Of a stretch of 64,000 nt of DNA, positions 63,392 through 64,000 are shown piece by piece. Numbering within the stretch: position 1 is the stretch's first letter; the number at the start of each line of letters is the position of its first letter. The position numbers were made by a program, and so were the translations under genes. The notes below the pieces were generated by a model. It saw only the letters and a list, made by a program, of their open reading frames with translations. It ran no database searches and was not told the origin of the DNA. Origin of the DNA: Anaerococcus marasmi (lineage in GTDB: Bacteria; Bacillota; Clostridia; Tissierellales; Peptoniphilaceae); the NCBI RefSeq assembly GCF_900290195.1, contig NZ_OLMF01000004.1, forward strand, positions 919,501 to 983,500, in the 5' to 3' direction.

Positions 63392-63716
63392 TGAAAAAAC
63401 CTACGAATTAGCCTTCAATATCATAGTCCATGCTGGAGAAAGCAGAAGCTTATCTTCAGAGGCAATGGATGCCGCAGAAAACTATAATTTTGAAAAGGCA
63501 GAAGACCTATTGAAACAAGCAAACGAACAATTCTTAACATGCCACGAAATTCAAACAGAGATGTTAACAAAAGAAGCAAACGGCGAAAAAAACGACCTAA
63601 ACATTATACTAATACATGCTCAAGATCATTTGACCATGGCAAACATATCCATGAAAAACGCAAAAAGATGGATTTGGATGAATAAGAAAATAAAAAAACT
63701 GGAGGAAAATCAATAG
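63384..63716 (+). CDS. PTS lactose/cellobiose-type EIIA
   Basis: 110 residues. Helical EIIA-Lac fold with the active-site His78 in LIHAQDHLTMA and the IIVHAGESRSLSSEAMDAAE start. Accepts phosphate from HPr and passes it to EIIB. Starts eight bases inside the PRD regulator, so it is co-translated with it. The EIIB and EIIC partners are outside or elsewhere. Confidence 0.93.
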   Translation: MDNEKTYELAFNIIVHAGESRSLSSEAMDAAENYNFEKAEDLLKQANEQFLTCHEIQTEMLTKEANGEKNDLNIILIHAQDHLTMANISMKNAKRWIWMNKKIKKLEENQ

Positions 63717-63722
63717 ATATAT

Positions 63723-64000
63723 ATGGTAAAAAGAATAATAAGCTCAACTTCTTCAGAAATCTTAAATTTTACTCCAAAAGAGCTCAAAGAAAGCATAAGG
63801 GCTAGCGAAGGGAGAGTAATAGTTTCAGAGAATGTAGTTTGTAGAGAAAGCTTCCTTGGTGATGTTACAAACTCAGAAGTCGCTAGGGCCTTTGGCGCTG
63901 ATATGATTTTGTTAAATGCCTTTGATGTCTTCAACCCTTTCATAAGTGGTCTTGAAACAAAAGGAAAGAATACAATTAACAAATTACATAAATTGATTGG
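63723..64000 (+). CDS. Conserved PTS-associated protein, N-terminal fragment (DUF7916-like)
   Basis: The first 92 codons of a gene cut by the window end. ATG at 63723, with GGAGG 17 bases upstream, a longer than ideal gap. The reading frame runs unbroken to the edge: TPKELKESIRASEGRVIVSE, SEVARAFGADMILLNAFDVF and so on, a TIM-barrel-like alternation. It resembles conserved proteins found beside cellobiose PTS genes in Firmicutes, of unknown activity. The call rests on memory of that family. Confidence 0.6.
   Translation, partial: MVKRIISSTSSEILNFTPKELKESIRASEGRVIVSENVVCRESFLGDVTNSEVARAFGADMILLNAFDVFNPFISGLETKGKNTINKLHKLI

Overview
This 64 kb window is chromosomal DNA from a low-GC, anaerobic, butyrate-forming Firmicute. 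AT-rich codon use, a monomeric [FeFe] hydrogenase, a superoxide reductase, a clostridial-type butyrate cluster, T-box and TPP leaders, a class B sortase and PTS genes all fit. My best guess is a Gram-positive anaerobic coccus of the Anaerococcus/Peptoniphilaceae type; this is inferred from gene content and was not checked against a database. Most genes lie on the minus strand. The ends cut into mutS2 (left) and a conserved gene of unknown function (right).

Layout. (1) 1-8.6 kb, minus: infC-rpmI-rplT-trmH, then a T-box-controlled pheS-pheT-zapA-U32-mutS2 block. infC appears to start with AUA behind a structured r-protein leader. (2) 8.6-13.2 kb: MarR and DegV genes, a degenerate MBL-like protein, a YbaK deacylase, an unknown protein and a PPK2 kinase. 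(3) 13.2-20.8 kb, minus: a complete acetyl-CoA to butyrate route (thl, hbd, crt, etfA, etfB, bcd) plus a CoA-transferase; the bcd promoter carries a Rex-like operator. (4) 21.2-24.7 kb, plus: an FAD-linked D-lactate/glycolate dehydrogenase with lrgA-lrgB and a MerR regulator, divergent from bcd-etf. (5) 24.8-28.2 kb: superoxide reductase, hisS, a DUF6873-type gene, three tRNAs (Cys, Gly, Phe) and a GC-rich array of hairpin repeats.

(6) 28.3-35.1 kb: a MarR-regulated heterodimeric ABC exporter, divergent from a MoxR-like ATPase/VWA pair. (7) 35.2-38.8 kb: murJ, the [FeFe] hydrogenase and a small Cys-rich protein. (8) 38.8-45.3 kb: a seven-gene phosphate operon pstS-pstC-pstA-pstB-phoU-phoP-phoR preceded by three Pho-box-like repeats at 11-bp spacing. 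Its PstS is circularly permuted: the usual C-terminal half precedes the usual N-terminal half. Just upstream is an ORF-less group II intron, apparently class C, directly after a terminator. (9) 45.9-51 kb: kdgK, a TRAP transporter and a LacI regulator, a sugar-acid catabolic unit with a cre-like site. (10) 51-60.7 kb: DNA repair, sortase B, redox and HAD genes, one IS200/IS605 element, a ferritin operon, queH, rpsI-rplM with leader, and thiD-cytX under a TPP riboswitch. (11) 60.7-61.5 kb: an 800-bp non-coding stretch of hairpins and relic-like sequence. (12) 61.5-64 kb, plus: a PRD/PTS regulator, a lactose/cellobiose-type EIIA and a truncated conserved gene.

Together the genes describe fermentation of sugars, sugar acids and probably lactate to butyrate. 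Redox balance would go through Bcd/Etf and hydrogenase, with phosphate-starvation and oxygen-defence modules. The most unusual items are the permuted PstS, the AUA start of infC, the group II intron and the structured repeat array.
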